Shown piece by piece: positions 7,876-18,000 of a stretch of DNA of 64,000 nt. This stretch comes from JAHDHW01 sp965277415 (GTDB lineage: Bacteria > Bacteroidota > Bacteroidia > Chitinophagales > Saprospiraceae). A program made the translations under genes and the position numbers. Where the stretch lies: contig CBDICS010000096.1 in NCBI GenBank assembly GCA_965277415.1, positions 124,001 through 188,000 of the forward strand. The letters run 5' to 3'. Positions within the stretch are counted from its first letter, which is position 1; the number at the start of each line of letters is the position of its first letter. Under the pieces are notes generated by a model, which did no database searches, was not told the DNA's origin, and worked only from the letters and a program-made list of their open reading frames with translations.

Positions 7876-9852
7876 TCACTTGTACGGGACATCTATACCG
7901 ATGGTGGTTCCTTTTCCAGGAGAGCTATCAATCAATAATCGTCCTTTAAAATGCTTTATTCTAGCTTGTATATTATTGAGTCCCATTCCATGGTTAGTAT
8001 CCTCAGAGTCATAAGAAAAACCTTTTCCATTATCTTCTATTAAAATATTTAGTGAATTTTCATGCTCTGTCAATTGCACGGTTATTTCTGTTGCATTTGC
8101 GTGCTTTAAAATATTATTAAACAATTCATCAATGATTCGATATAAGGCCAATTCCAGTTTATCTTGGTATCGCTCTTTCATCCCATACACAAAAGTCGTC
8201 ACTTTAACATCAGGTGTTTTCAATTTATCAGTCAGGTGATCAAGTGCTGCCTTCAATCCAAATTTCATTAAGATAGGAGGCATCATTTCATGAGCTATAT
8301 TTCGATTGAATACCGAAGCTTCTTTAACTAATCCAATCGTTTTATGAATTAAATCTGAATCTTTGTTTTTCGATTTTTCTCTATAATCTGTACCAAAAGA
8401 TTGTAAATGCATTTGAATAGCAGAAAGCAAAGATCCCATACTATTATGTAGGGCCTCTGCGATACGCTTTCGTTCTATTTCTTGCCCATCTTGAAGAGCA
8501 TTCAAGGAACGTAGTTCAGATATTTGTTTTAAACTTTTGACCTCTTTTTGATGGATTGCTTCTTTTTGTGCAGCAACTAATAAATTATGTTTTCTTTTTT
8601 GATTGTAATTTCGATACATTAATAACATAATCAAGAAAGTCAAAACAAGTGTAGTGCCTATACTATAATTGATGATACGATTTCGCTTTATTTCGTTGTC
8701 TTGTTTTTCGAGAGTTCTCTGGAGTTTTTCATTGCCGTATTTTTCTTCGATTTCTTTTATTTGTTTATCAGAATCCTGGTTGTTTATACTATCACGAAGG
8801 GCAATGTATTGTTGGTAAAACTGGAGTGCTTTAGTTGGCTGTTTAACAGCTTCCTTTAGATTAGACAGCGCTTTAAAATTTTTTGAAGCCAAATCAATTA
8901 AGTTGAGTTTTTTTGCAATGCTTAAACTTTCATTAAAAAGACGTTCAGATTTACTATAATCATTGCTTTCAAAAAATACATTGCCAAGTTGATAGCTTGA
9001 ATAAGCTAAGCTTTTTTCAGCTCCGTTTTCCTTATTTAATTGATGACTTTTCTCATAATAAAGCATCATTTTCTTTTTATTCTTTTTTTGAAAAAACACA
9101 TTGCCCATACTCCCATATAAGGTTGCTAAATTTGTTTTTAATTTTAATTTTGAAAAAATACTATCTGCTTCACTGTAATAAACTAAAGCGCTGTCTAGTT
9201 GTTTATTTTTTGCAAAAAAATTACCAATAGTAAAATAGGTAATTGCCAGACGTTTTGGCGGTAAATTCTTTTTTTGTATGTTTAAAGCATTTCGATAAAT
9301 TTCTTCTACTCCTTCGAAATTGCTTTGCTCAACTTTAATATTCGCAATACTTATAGAAATGCCAGCTCTAATACTTTCACACTCACAATTATCTGTAGCT
9401 CTAATCCCTTCATAATACATTTTTATAGCCTCATCTAAATCACCAATTACAGCAAGGGCATTCCCAAGAAGTTGGTAGACTTGTGCAAGCCCTTTAAAAT
9501 AAGAAGCAGCTTTAAAGGCTTGAATAGATGCTCTATAAAGTATAATGGCTTCTGTTCTCTCTCCTTTAATTACCTTAAAGGCACCCAATACTTTTTTAGC
9601 GCCACCAATTCCTTTATCATATTGTAGCTTCTCTGAATGATTTAGTGCATCAGTAGCTATCTTTTTCGCACGAATACTATCTTTCCTACGTAAATTCCAA
9701 GCTAATTCATTTTCCGTATCAATTCGTATGAATTCACTAAGTTCTCCCTTTAATTTAGTTTCTAATGCATTAATCTCATTTTGCGACCATATAGAAAAAA
9801 GAAAAAATTTTGAGAGACTTAAAATAAATACGATGAGTATTTTTATTTTCAC
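7876..9852 (-). CDS. TPR sensor histidine kinase (HisKA_3)
   Basis: 658 aa. N-terminal signal or anchor segment (1-24), then about 330 residues of tetratricopeptide repeats with motifs such as AKVYQLLGNALAVIGDLDEAI-type units, a membrane helix (about 390-412, TTLVLTFLIMLLMY), a coiled coil, and a HisKA_3 dimerisation domain whose H-box ERKRIAEALHNSMG carries the acceptor His468. The HATPase domain has the N-box IDELFNNILKHANA, DNGKGF and the G2 box NHGMGL. It phosphorylates the response regulator gene that overlaps or abuts its 3' end. Domain order equals that of many Bacteroidota TPR kinases with unknown periplasmic signal. It lies 67 bases downstream of the 141-aa gene and is probably cotranscribed with the peptidase gene. 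Confidence 0.92.
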   Translation of the reverse strand: MKIKILIVFILSLSKFFLFSIWSQNEINALETKLKGELSEFIRIDTENELAWNLRRKDSIRAKKIATDALNHSEKLQYDKGIGGAKKVLGAFKVIKGERTEAIILYRASIQAFKAASYFKGLAQVYQLLGNALAVIGDLDEAIKMYYEGIRATDNCECESIRAGISISIANIKVEQSNFEGVEEIYRNALNIQKKNLPPKRLAITYFTIGNFFAKNKQLDSALVYYSEADSIFSKLKLKTNLATLYGSMGNVFFQKKNKKKMMLYYEKSHQLNKENGAEKSLAYSSYQLGNVFFESNDYSKSERLFNESLSIAKKLNLIDLASKNFKALSNLKEAVKQPTKALQFYQQYIALRDSINNQDSDKQIKEIEEKYGNEKLQRTLEKQDNEIKRNRIINYSIGTTLVLTFLIMLLMYRNYNQKRKHNLLVAAQKEAIHQKEVKSLKQISELRSLNALQDGQEIERKRIAEALHNSMGSLLSAIQMHLQSFGTDYREKSKNKDSDLIHKTIGLVKEASVFNRNIAHEMMPPILMKFGLKAALDHLTDKLKTPDVKVTTFVYGMKERYQDKLELALYRIIDELFNNILKHANATEITVQLTEHENSLNILIEDNGKGFSYDSEDTNHGMGLNNIQARIKHFKGRLLIDSSPGKGTTIGIDVPYK

Positions 9853-9919
9853 AACACTAAAATTACAATTTGTAGTCTTATAAATATACTTATTTTAAGT
9901 TTTTTTGGAAAACAGTTTT

Positions 9920-10345
9920 TTAATTCTTATCTGGGTCAATAGGGTCCTCAATATCCATACCTTCATATACCAAATCATTCGCATGAACAGGGTCAGGCTC
10001 AGAGGTAGCATGTCCTCCCGTACTTGGGATATTTACAATAACGCGGCAAGAGACTCTATCATAGAGTTTTTCTAACTTATCCGTAAAAATACTATTTGAC
10101 TCTCTCGTTCCAGGATCTGAGTTAACTTTTTTTAAATTAACGGTAACGATATGTACTGTTTCCTCAGTAGATCCACTTCCAGTAGTAGTGCTCTGAACAG
10201 AAACTGCAGCTTTCTCATTAGGATCAAAATCAAGGAAAGGAGCTCCTCCAGATTTATGTTTTAGTCTTAGATGAAAGCGTTGAATTGGTTTTTTATTTTT
10301 AAAATCTGTTAATGATTGTGCAATATAATGCTTGTAATCAGCCAT
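9920..10345 (-). CDS. Unknown 141-aa protein
   Basis: Begins MADYKHYIAQSLTDFKNKK. No signal peptide or membrane helix. The middle has a low-complexity Thr/Ser/Gly stretch (STTTGSGSTEET) followed by a beta-rich segment (HIVTVNLKKVNSD, SCRVIVNIPS), and the C-terminus is acidic (EGMDIEDPIDPDKN). I do not recognise the family. It starts 44 bases after the metallopeptidase stop and precedes the kinase, so it may be a partner, substrate or inhibitor of the peptidase; that is inference from position. Confidence 0.6.
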   Translation of the reverse strand: MADYKHYIAQSLTDFKNKKPIQRFHLRLKHKSGGAPFLDFDPNEKAAVSVQSTTTGSGSTEETVHIVTVNLKKVNSDPGTRESNSIFTDKLEKLYDRVSCRVIVNIPSTGGHATSEPDPVHANDLVYEGMDIEDPIDPDKN

Positions 10346-10389
10346 AAGTATTTTGATTTAAATTAATTAATATTAAGTTTGAAGTCATT

Positions 10390-11577
10390 CTATTCATCCA
10401 ATGGAATTCTATTTTCTTTTAATTTTTCCTTTAATAATTCTGCCCATCTTTTTCTATCTTTTATTCTGCCGATATTATTACTACTGCGCATATTTGTAAG
10501 CAGAAATATCATTTTTTTGCCTATCTGCGCAAAAGTTACATCTTTAGTATCCTTAGCTACAAGGTAGTAAGCTCCAAGCGTAGTCCCAGTAATAAATCTT
10601 GCTACGCGGAAAAGGGTTTCGGCAGGGTCATACCTTTCAGGAGCAGAATAATCATTAAATACATCAACAATAAAACGATAAATCGCACTTGAAAGAACTT
10701 GAGAGAAAGCATATCTTTCCTCATGGTCTACTTTATCATAATATTTTTTTTGACCAAGGTTTCTTAAAAAGAGTAATTTCCTTCCATTCTCTGTAACGTT
10801 CTTCGCTGTACCAAATTCCTCTGCGATTTGTTTTAAAAAATTTGGATCTAATAATTTTCCTTTAGATAGTACAATAGCTGTATCACACATATCTAACTGA
10901 GATAATATTGAAAACAAAACAGTCAGATCACAAAAAGCTTCCGATAAAGCTACGCTTTCATCCGAATTGTAAACAGTCTGCCGATCCCAAATTGCATGCA
11001 ATACCGCATGTCCCACTTCATGGGCAATCACATCAAATGAGCGACAGGTATAAATATTTTTATATTCTTTATATCCAAAACCTATAGAAACATCACCTGT
11101 CGAATACTTTGCTGTAATGACATTTCTATATTCATGAGGGTTAACTTCAAGTTGTTTTCCCCATTTCTTTAAAAAATCATATTGTCCCTTACCCTTTACT
11201 CTATCTTCTGGTTTTAAAATCTTACTTCTTCCTTTTGTTTTTAAGCTACCCAATCGAAAAAAAGCCTGTTGATACATAGTTAAAACCATTCTACAAGCAG
11301 CAAAAGTATGAACTCGATCAAAGGCTCTTATTCTTGCCTCTGAATGCCAAATTTTATTAGCGTCTAGGTCAATAAGAAAATCTTCTTCTTCAATTTCATA
11401 TTCAACTCCCGTCGGAATCATTTTAATTAAGTAATCCTCTGGTCCTTTTAATACTTTGTTAGTAATCAAGACTCTTCTAATACCTATATCCTTGACAGTG
11501 GGATCCTGTTTGTATACATTCATTTGATAGCCGATTTGTAAGCCCTCTTTTGAGTTTTTTTTTGTAGTCTTTGCCAT
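10390..11577 (-). CDS. Cytoplasmic zincin-like metallopeptidase
   Basis: 395 aa without signal peptide. The zinc site is visible: HEVGH at residues 186-190 in FDVIAHEVGHAVLHAIW, then SEAFCD with Glu213 and Asp217. The Glu-x3-Asp arrangement downstream of HExxH is that of thermolysin-like (M4/gluzincin) enzymes, where it gives the third zinc ligand and an orienting Asp. Overall similarity to M4 is otherwise weak and the usual export signal and propeptide are missing, so this is a divergent member. It is the first gene of the likely operon with the 141-aa protein, kinase and regulator, and its promoter carries the shared dyad at 11672-11687. Substrate unknown. An inactive or structural role is less likely since all ligands are present. 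Confidence 0.75.
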   Translation of the reverse strand: MAKTTKKNSKEGLQIGYQMNVYKQDPTVKDIGIRRVLITNKVLKGPEDYLIKMIPTGVEYEIEEEDFLIDLDANKIWHSEARIRAFDRVHTFAACRMVLTMYQQAFFRLGSLKTKGRSKILKPEDRVKGKGQYDFLKKWGKQLEVNPHEYRNVITAKYSTGDVSIGFGYKEYKNIYTCRSFDVIAHEVGHAVLHAIWDRQTVYNSDESVALSEAFCDLTVLFSILSQLDMCDTAIVLSKGKLLDPNFLKQIAEEFGTAKNVTENGRKLLFLRNLGQKKYYDKVDHEERYAFSQVLSSAIYRFIVDVFNDYSAPERYDPAETLFRVARFITGTTLGAYYLVAKDTKDVTFAQIGKKMIFLLTNMRSSNNIGRIKDRKRWAELLKEKLKENRIPLDE

Positions 11578-11615
11578 TTTATTTTTTTATTTAAAATTGT
11601 AAATCATAATCTATT

Positions 11616-11687
11616 CAAAAATAGCATTCTTACATTTCAACATCAATCGCCAAAAACACTAATTTGAAGTATCACTAGATATAGTGA
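11616..11687 (-). promoter_or_regulatory. Promoter and operator of peptidase operon
   Basis: Minus-strand -7 box TATTTTTG (11623-11616) matches TAnnTTTG exactly; ATTG at 11647-11644 fits a -33 element with 20-base spacing. The dyad TCACTAGATATAGTGA at 11672-11687 is centred roughly 60-65 bases upstream of the expected transcription start, a normal activator position, and lies exactly 48 bases from the -7 box as in the barrel-gene promoter. Confidence 0.7.
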
Positions 11688-11851
11688 CAAGGCCACGAAC
11701 CGTAGTCTAGGTATTATAAACAAGGGATTTGTTTTTATAGCCTATGTTACAATCCTATTATTTTGAAACCTAGTGACTCAATTCAGAAATTTTTAACTCC
11801 CCAATTTATAATTTTTTAATAATTTTTATGGAATTTCAGGACTTGAGGAGT

Positions 11852-11889
11852 CTTCTATTATAGAGGCCTATGTAAGGCTATCATAGAAG
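11852..11889 (+). promoter_or_regulatory. Leader hairpin upstream of comM
   Basis: CTTCTATTATA (11852-11862) pairs with TATCATAGAAG (11879-11889), ten of eleven positions, with a 16-base loop that itself contains GGCC. It ends 22 bases before the comM start and could be a 5'-UTR stem or an operator. No known riboswitch class is recognised. Confidence 0.35.
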
Positions 11890-11911
11890 TTAAATTTTAA
11901 AATAAAAATAA

Positions 11912-13468
11912 ATGCTAGTAAAAACCTATGCCAGTGCTGTCCAGGGTGTTGATGCACAAAAGATTACGATTGAAGTAAATGCGGGAGGAACCGTACCTGC
12001 TGGTTTTAAATTTTTCCATTTAGTTGGTTTGCCAGATAAAGCGGTCATGGAAAGCTTCCAACGAATTGAAGCAGCCATAAAAAATATAAAGTATCGCCTT
12101 CCCCGTATAAAACTTGTAGTCAATATGGCTCCAGCAGATATTCGAAAAGAAGGTTCTTCCTATGATCTGCCGATTGCTATAGGCGTGCTGGCAAGTACGA
12201 AACAGGTTGTTCCTGATAATTTGAGTGATTATGTCATGATGGGAGAACTCTCTTTAGATGGTGGACTTCGTCCAATCAAAGGTGCTCTATCTATAGCTAT
12301 TCAGGCTCGCAAAGAAAAATACAAAGGTATTATTCTCCCAAAGAAAAACGCAAAAGAAGCGGCTATTGTCAATGACCTTAAAGTATATGGCATCGAGAAT
12401 CTAAGTGAAGCGGTAGCTTTCTTTAATGGAGAAATAGATTTGAAACCAACAGAATTAGATACGCGCGAGGATTTTTTCGAAAACCAAAACAACTACGATA
12501 AAGACTTTTCTGATGTCAAAGGGCAAGAGAATATCAAACGGGCTTTAGAGCTTGCAGCGGCAGGCGGGCATAATGTCATTTTAATTGGTCCGCCAGGTGC
12601 GGGAAAAACGATGTTGGCTAGAAGGTTACCAACAATTCTTCCTCCACTAACACTTCATGAAGCACTCGATACCACTAAGGTCTATTCTGTAGCAGGCATG
12701 TTACCAACTGATACGGCACTGCTTGGTAGACGTCCTTTTAGAGCACCGCATCATACGATCAGCGATGTGGCATTGGTTGGTGGCGGTTCGAACCCACAAC
12801 CCGGCGAGATTTCCTTATCCCATAATGGCGTATTATTTTTAGATGAGCTACCAGAATTTAAGCGCTCTGCGCTTGAAGTTCTCCGTCAACCAATGGAAGA
12901 GCGATTTGTTACGATTTCAAGAGCAAAAATTGCCGTTGAATTTCCGGCTAGTTTTATGCTCATTGCTTCCATGAATCCCTGTCCCTGCGGCTACTATAAT
13001 CATCCAGAAAAAGACTGTGCCTGTGGCCCTGGAGTCGTCAAACGCTATCTTAATAAAATCTCTGGTCCATTGATGGATCGTATTGATCTACATGTTGAGG
13101 TCACGCCCGTCAGTATAGATGAATTGTCAAACTATGATAGACCTCAAGAATCAAGTGCGAATATCGCCGAGCGGGTTATCAAAGCCAAAACAATTCAAGC
13201 AAGCCGATTTAAAGATTTCGACGATATTCATGCCAATGCTCAAATGCCTAGCCGAATGGTGAGACAGGTTTGTCAATTGAGTCCCGCTTGTCTGACTTTA
13301 TTAAAAAAAGCAATGGAAAAATTACAGCTTTCTGCCAGGGCCTATGACCGTATTTTGAAGGTAGCGCGAACGGCAGCAGATTTGAGTGCTAGTACGGAGA
13401 TTAAAATTGAACACCTGGCAGAGGCCATTCAGTATCGGAGTTTGGATCGGGAGGATTGGGCAGAGTGA
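11912..13468 (+). CDS. comM: ComM/YifB family Mg-chelatase-like AAA+ ATPase
   Basis: 518 aa, full length for the family. N-terminal ChlI-like/Lon-substrate-domain-like segment (1-200, with GLPDKAVMES and the MGELSLDG motif), Walker A GPPGAGKT at 226-233, Walker B in GVLFLDELPEF, the conserved cysteine cluster SMNPCPCGYYNHPEKDCAC and a C-terminal helical domain ending in SLDREDW. In other bacteria ComM is a hexameric helicase that promotes branch migration during natural transformation. It stands alone, not in an operon with DNA-uptake genes. An insertion sequence lies 93 bases downstream. The start ATG is supported by the family N-terminus MLVKTYASAVQGVDA. Confidence 0.96.
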   Translation: MLVKTYASAVQGVDAQKITIEVNAGGTVPAGFKFFHLVGLPDKAVMESFQRIEAAIKNIKYRLPRIKLVVNMAPADIRKEGSSYDLPIAIGVLASTKQVVPDNLSDYVMMGELSLDGGLRPIKGALSIAIQARKEKYKGIILPKKNAKEAAIVNDLKVYGIENLSEAVAFFNGEIDLKPTELDTREDFFENQNNYDKDFSDVKGQENIKRALELAAAGGHNVILIGPPGAGKTMLARRLPTILPPLTLHEALDTTKVYSVAGMLPTDTALLGRRPFRAPHHTISDVALVGGGSNPQPGEISLSHNGVLFLDELPEFKRSALEVLRQPMEERFVTISRAKIAVEFPASFMLIASMNPCPCGYYNHPEKDCACGPGVVKRYLNKISGPLMDRIDLHVEVTPVSIDELSNYDRPQESSANIAERVIKAKTIQASRFKDFDDIHANAQMPSRMVRQVCQLSPACLTLLKKAMEKLQLSARAYDRILKVARTAADLSASTEIKIEHLAEAIQYRSLDREDWAE

Positions 13469-13561
13469 GGGTTTGTGCGATAGCTTTTATTCAATATTCG
13501 AAATTAAATATTCATGATTCAAAATTCTTTATTCACTCTTTGAAAAAATTTTGAATAGCCA

Positions 13562-14871
13562 ATTAGGAGTGTTCAGAAAAATTTTCGAACAGATTTAACT
13601 TATAAAGTTCATTGAAAATATCGATTTTAGCTTGAAAAAGCGATGTCAAAAAAAGAGACTTTGAAAAAGGTGTCAGTAAAAGAGTTATTATCTCTGGTTC
13701 CTGATGAATTAATAAAGGAATTTGCAAAAGAAGTTGCAGTAGATAAATGGGTAAAGAAGCTTAAAGCTGGTTATCTATTTAAGCTTGTGCTCTTCAGTTT
13801 ATTGAATAGTGAACGGCTGAGTCTGCGTATAATGGAGGACAATTCCGAAGATCCTTTATTTCAGGCCTTAGGCCAAAGCCTTGAGGTGGATAATGTAGGC
13901 TGGACAGGAATTCGAGATCGTCTAATGAATATCAATAGTGCTTTTTTCCAAAAGCTATATGAATCGGTGTACAAAAAAGCTGATGAGTTATATGGACAAA
14001 AACGTCTAGCAGGTTATCATATAAAACGCTATGATTCAACGATGATTGCGACCTTTAGTCATCTATTAGAAGGAATGAAAGTTGGTAATACTAAAAAGGG
14101 GAAAACGCAAGTAAAGTTAACCACAGAATTTTCCGACGACTTTTTAATACAGATGACTTTTCACAAAGATCAGGCTCATCTTGCTGAAGAAACTGCATTG
14201 AGGGAAATTATCCAAAATGCGGAGTCAACCGATCAAGATGTGCATGTATTCGATAACGGACTAAAAAGCCGAAAGACTTTTAAAGCTTTTACCGAAGCTG
14301 GAATTTTATTCGTTACCAAACTTAAAAGAAAACCTAGACTTGAAGTACAACGACCTCATTATCAAGATGATGGACATCTAGATACCGACGACTTAGAGTT
14401 CATCCAAGATGCTGTTGTCAAATTATATGGAAACGTTAAAGAACTTATTGATACAGAGTTCAGATTAGTCCAGTACCGAGTTAAAGACAAAGATGTTATC
14501 CTAAATTTCTTGACCAACGTCTGGGATATTTCAGCATTTGATATCGCTTATATTTATAAAACCAGGTGGGATATTGAAGTATTATTTCGATTCTTAAAAC
14601 AAGAAATGAATCTTACTCATTTTGTCTGTAACGATCTTAATGCTATTAAAGTAATGCTGTACTGTTCTTTAATTGCATCGACTTTAATTCTGATTTATAA
14701 AAAGCAGAACAATATCAAATCATACAAAAAAGCTAAAATCAAATTTTTCAAAGAACTTCTTTACACCATTCTTTTGGAAGCTCTTGAACATCCTAAAGAA
14801 GTAGAGCGGTTAAAACACACACTAATTAAATTTGTTAAAATTGAATAATTATTTTTCTGAACACCACTAAT
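13562..14871 (+). mobile_element. Complete IS4-type insertion sequence
   Basis: About 1310 bp. Perfect 14-bp core inverted repeats GTGTTCAGAAAAAT at 13569-13582 and 14851-14864 extend outward to ATTAGGA/ATTAGTG, giving ends near 13562 and 14871. Directly outside these ends AGCCA occurs on both sides (13557-13561 and 14872-14876), a likely 5-bp target duplication. The element holds one intact transposase gene. The flanks read as AT-rich intergenic DNA, so no gene is broken. Confidence 0.85.
13643..14848 (+). CDS. IS4 family transposase
   Basis: 401 aa DDE transposase. Visible signatures: first catalytic Asp in RYDSTMIATFSHLL, second in HVFDNGLKSRKTF, and the IS4 Y(2)R(3)E(6)K motif as YKTRWDIEVLFRFLK, which carries the catalytic Glu. 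The N-terminal 90 residues are the helical DNA-binding part. Uninterrupted and bounded by good inverted repeats, so the element is probably still mobile. It differs from the transposase at 24046-25263 and belongs to another IS4 subgroup. Confidence 0.93.
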   Translation: MSKKETLKKVSVKELLSLVPDELIKEFAKEVAVDKWVKKLKAGYLFKLVLFSLLNSERLSLRIMEDNSEDPLFQALGQSLEVDNVGWTGIRDRLMNINSAFFQKLYESVYKKADELYGQKRLAGYHIKRYDSTMIATFSHLLEGMKVGNTKKGKTQVKLTTEFSDDFLIQMTFHKDQAHLAEETALREIIQNAESTDQDVHVFDNGLKSRKTFKAFTEAGILFVTKLKRKPRLEVQRPHYQDDGHLDTDDLEFIQDAVVKLYGNVKELIDTEFRLVQYRVKDKDVILNFLTNVWDISAFDIAYIYKTRWDIEVLFRFLKQEMNLTHFVCNDLNAIKVMLYCSLIASTLILIYKKQNNIKSYKKAKIKFFKELLYTILLEALEHPKEVERLKHTLIKFVKIE

Positions 14872-15047
14872 AGCCAATCTTGAATGTTATTGAATGCAGC
14901 GCAGTTTTTTACTCCCTGATTAGTTGTTGAGTTTAAAGTATTCCATTTCTAACCGAAGTTCGGATCGGAGGCAATGACGGAGTGAAAATTCACAGCCTGA
15001 CCAAAGAAGTCTAGCTACTTTGATCAAGCTGCTCATGCTTGTTAAAA

Positions 15048-18000
15048 TTATCTCTTTATAAATTTTTTCAAGATACGTTCTCCATCATCCAACTCAATGG
15101 AAATAAAATAAATGGATGGCGCTAATTCCCGAATCTTTGTTAAGTTTATTACTTGTATATCTTCAATGGTATGCGTTTGAGTACTCAACACTTGACCGCT
15201 CGTATTCATTATTTTAATCGTTGCTGCACTTGCTTTATTAGATAAATGTTTAAATTCTACTTTTAAGTCTCCATTAGTTGGGTTAGGGTAAATACTAACT
15301 GCTAAGGAATTAGAATTCAGGCCAACTACTGCGCGTACTTCTGAATATGATATTGCCCCATCAAAATCTACTTGCTTTAATCGGTAATAACTTACTTGCT
15401 CAAAGTTATTTTTATCTGTATACTGATAGAAAGAAAAACTATCCGATGTTCCTTTTCCATCTATCCAGGCAATAGGCTCAAAACCTTGTCTGGCATCTTG
15501 CGAACGCTCAATATAAAAGCCTTTGTTATTCGTTTCTGTAGCGGTCTGCCAAGTCAGATTCACATCTTCTCCTTTGCTTCGCCGTGCATCAAAACCTACT
15601 AATTCCACTGGTAAAGAGATTGGTAAAAAGTCAGAGGTACTGGATGACACTGAAAATTGACTGAAACTAGTGACCGTCGTGCAAATGTGATTGTTTCCAC
15701 TTGTAGCATTTACAGAATCTGGCTCTATGTCTGCCCAATCTGTTGCTTCAAAATCATTAGATGCTCTTTTATGTACAGAATGGTTGGTAGTTATATTATC
15801 GTCTATTGCCCCATCTCCAAAGGTAAATTTGACTGTTGCTCCTAAATTAGTATTTGTACCATAGTTGTTAATAACCCAATACACCTCGGGATCATTGGTC
15901 AGTTCATTAGCTGAAACATTTTTAGGTTTTTCCGTCACAATTTTGGTCACAACAATTTCATCATTGGGAAGGCTTTCTCCTCCTGCAGTTGAAAAAATCA
16001 ATTCTAAGTCTGTCTCTGTAAAGGTGTAAGTATCGGCTGTAGTTACAGTCTGTGCCGCCGATTTACCATAACCAACGGCTACCTCTGAATTACTATACGT
16101 TCCACCAGTAGACGTTCCATGATTACCCATCACATCTTTAACACCATCCGCAGTTTCCACTGCTTCATCATTATCAAATTGGTAATAGGCTACTAAGTTA
16201 GTCATGGCTAATATTTCTTCACTAGAAAAAGTTAAGTGCATTTTTTCTCTGATTTCAGATTGTGTGCGCACATCTTTCCAGATACGAACTTCATCCATTT
16301 TTCCTTTGAAATAATCGCCTTTACTTGCTCCACTATCCCATTCTTGACCGATGCTCCATCGATTGTTTGCAGCAAAAGTGCTAACAGAACCACTTTGATT
16401 GCTACCTTGTTGTACGCCGTCCAAATACACTTTAAAATTAGAATCGTCAAATGTTAGGGCGACGTGATGCCAGCCCAACCCTCTCAAGTCGGTTGAACCA
16501 TAAGTTCTAGTGGTCGAACCATCAAACGTTTTTAAGATACCATCGTCCAAATAAAATAAAACCACATTTCCATATCCAGAAGTATTGACTGCTACAATTC
16601 TATCATTTCCTGATTGGCTGGCGTCTGCATTTATCCAAGCTTCTATAGTGAATATATCTTGCCCTACCATAGCATCTGCTACATTGTCAATAATAATATG
16701 ATCAGAAGTACCATTGAGTGTAAACATTTGTCCTCGCTTTTCTGAAACATCAACACCTAAAACGCCTGCTTGAATATCGAACTGAAAGACACCTTCATTA
16801 CAATCAGAATTCGAAATTTCAACAGTAACTGTTCTTAGCCCAATGCTAGTTGGAGAAAATTCAATTATTAAAGATGTACTAGCCCCTGAACTTAAAGTAC
16901 TAGAAGGTGAAGTAGTAATTGAAAAATCGCTAACTGAATTTCCAGAAATATTTACATTAGAAATATCAAGATTCATATTTCCTGTGTTTTTAATAGTAAA
17001 TGTGCGACTGACATTTCCCGAGCCTAATGAAACATTTCCATAGCTGGTATAATCAGTCGTATCAGGTGTGACATCTCCATTTTCAATATTGACGTTATTG
17101 CCTTTTATTTCAATTTCAGGTTGAGTAATAGGCTGCGGAGCAACTATCCAGTTTTCAGTAAGGGTGACATAATCTCTTTTTAGAACTAAAGTAAAAGTAT
17201 CAGCAGTAGTTAATTCCTTTTCTATTCCATTGGCGGTAGAAAAAGCAAGTCCTAAATTAGTACTATTCCACTTTTTGGTATACCAAGCTGCACTATTAAA
17301 ATTAGAGATTTGCTCAAAAACATTGGTTTGAATAACTTCACTTCCTGAGGCTGTTCCATTATTACTATTTGAACTGAAGTCTTTTAAAACTGTTTTTTCT
17401 TCGTCACATTCTAACCAGCCAGGATAATACGATAGCAAATTTGAATATTGAGGATGAGTAGTTTCTATAGCGGCATTCATTGCTAAAGTAATATCTGAAG
17501 AGGACAATACCGTTTTCCAAATAGAAACTTCTGACATCAATCCTGAGTAAAAATTTCCTTTGGCCAAACCACTATCAAATTCTTGGCCTAAAGAGAATTT
17601 ACTTGTAGAAGTAGAGCTTTGGCTATTGGTAAAAGTCAAAACAAGATTATTATCTATATAAATTTTCGTTTCCCCCGAGGCATCATCATAGGTATAACCG
17701 ACATAATGCCATAATCCATCTGTCACTGTTACACCTGTGCTTTGGGAATTGCTACCATCGTATATTTGTAATTCCTCATTGGTTCCTATTTGTAGATTAC
17801 AAATATTGCCTCCTGAAGAAGTATTAATAGCGAATAATACTTGCGCACTTCCAGATACCGTAGTGCTTTTTTTCATCCACATGAATGCAGAGCGATTACT
17901 TCCATCCAGATCATTAGATACGGCATCAATATCTACATATTCTGCACTTCCATCAAAATCTAGATAGGAAACATAATTCGTCAAAGCTGTTTGACGTAAA

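Noticed and set aside
7853..7879. GTG start of the response regulator giving a GTGA overlap
   Set aside because: Not excluded, but the ATG at 7852 gives the normal receiver N-terminus and the extra residues ILSKLFMV look unlike the family.
13469..13561. Possible small gene or structured RNA between comM and the IS
   Set aside because: AT-rich with AATATTC/GAATATT-like words only; no open frame or stable fold could be supported.
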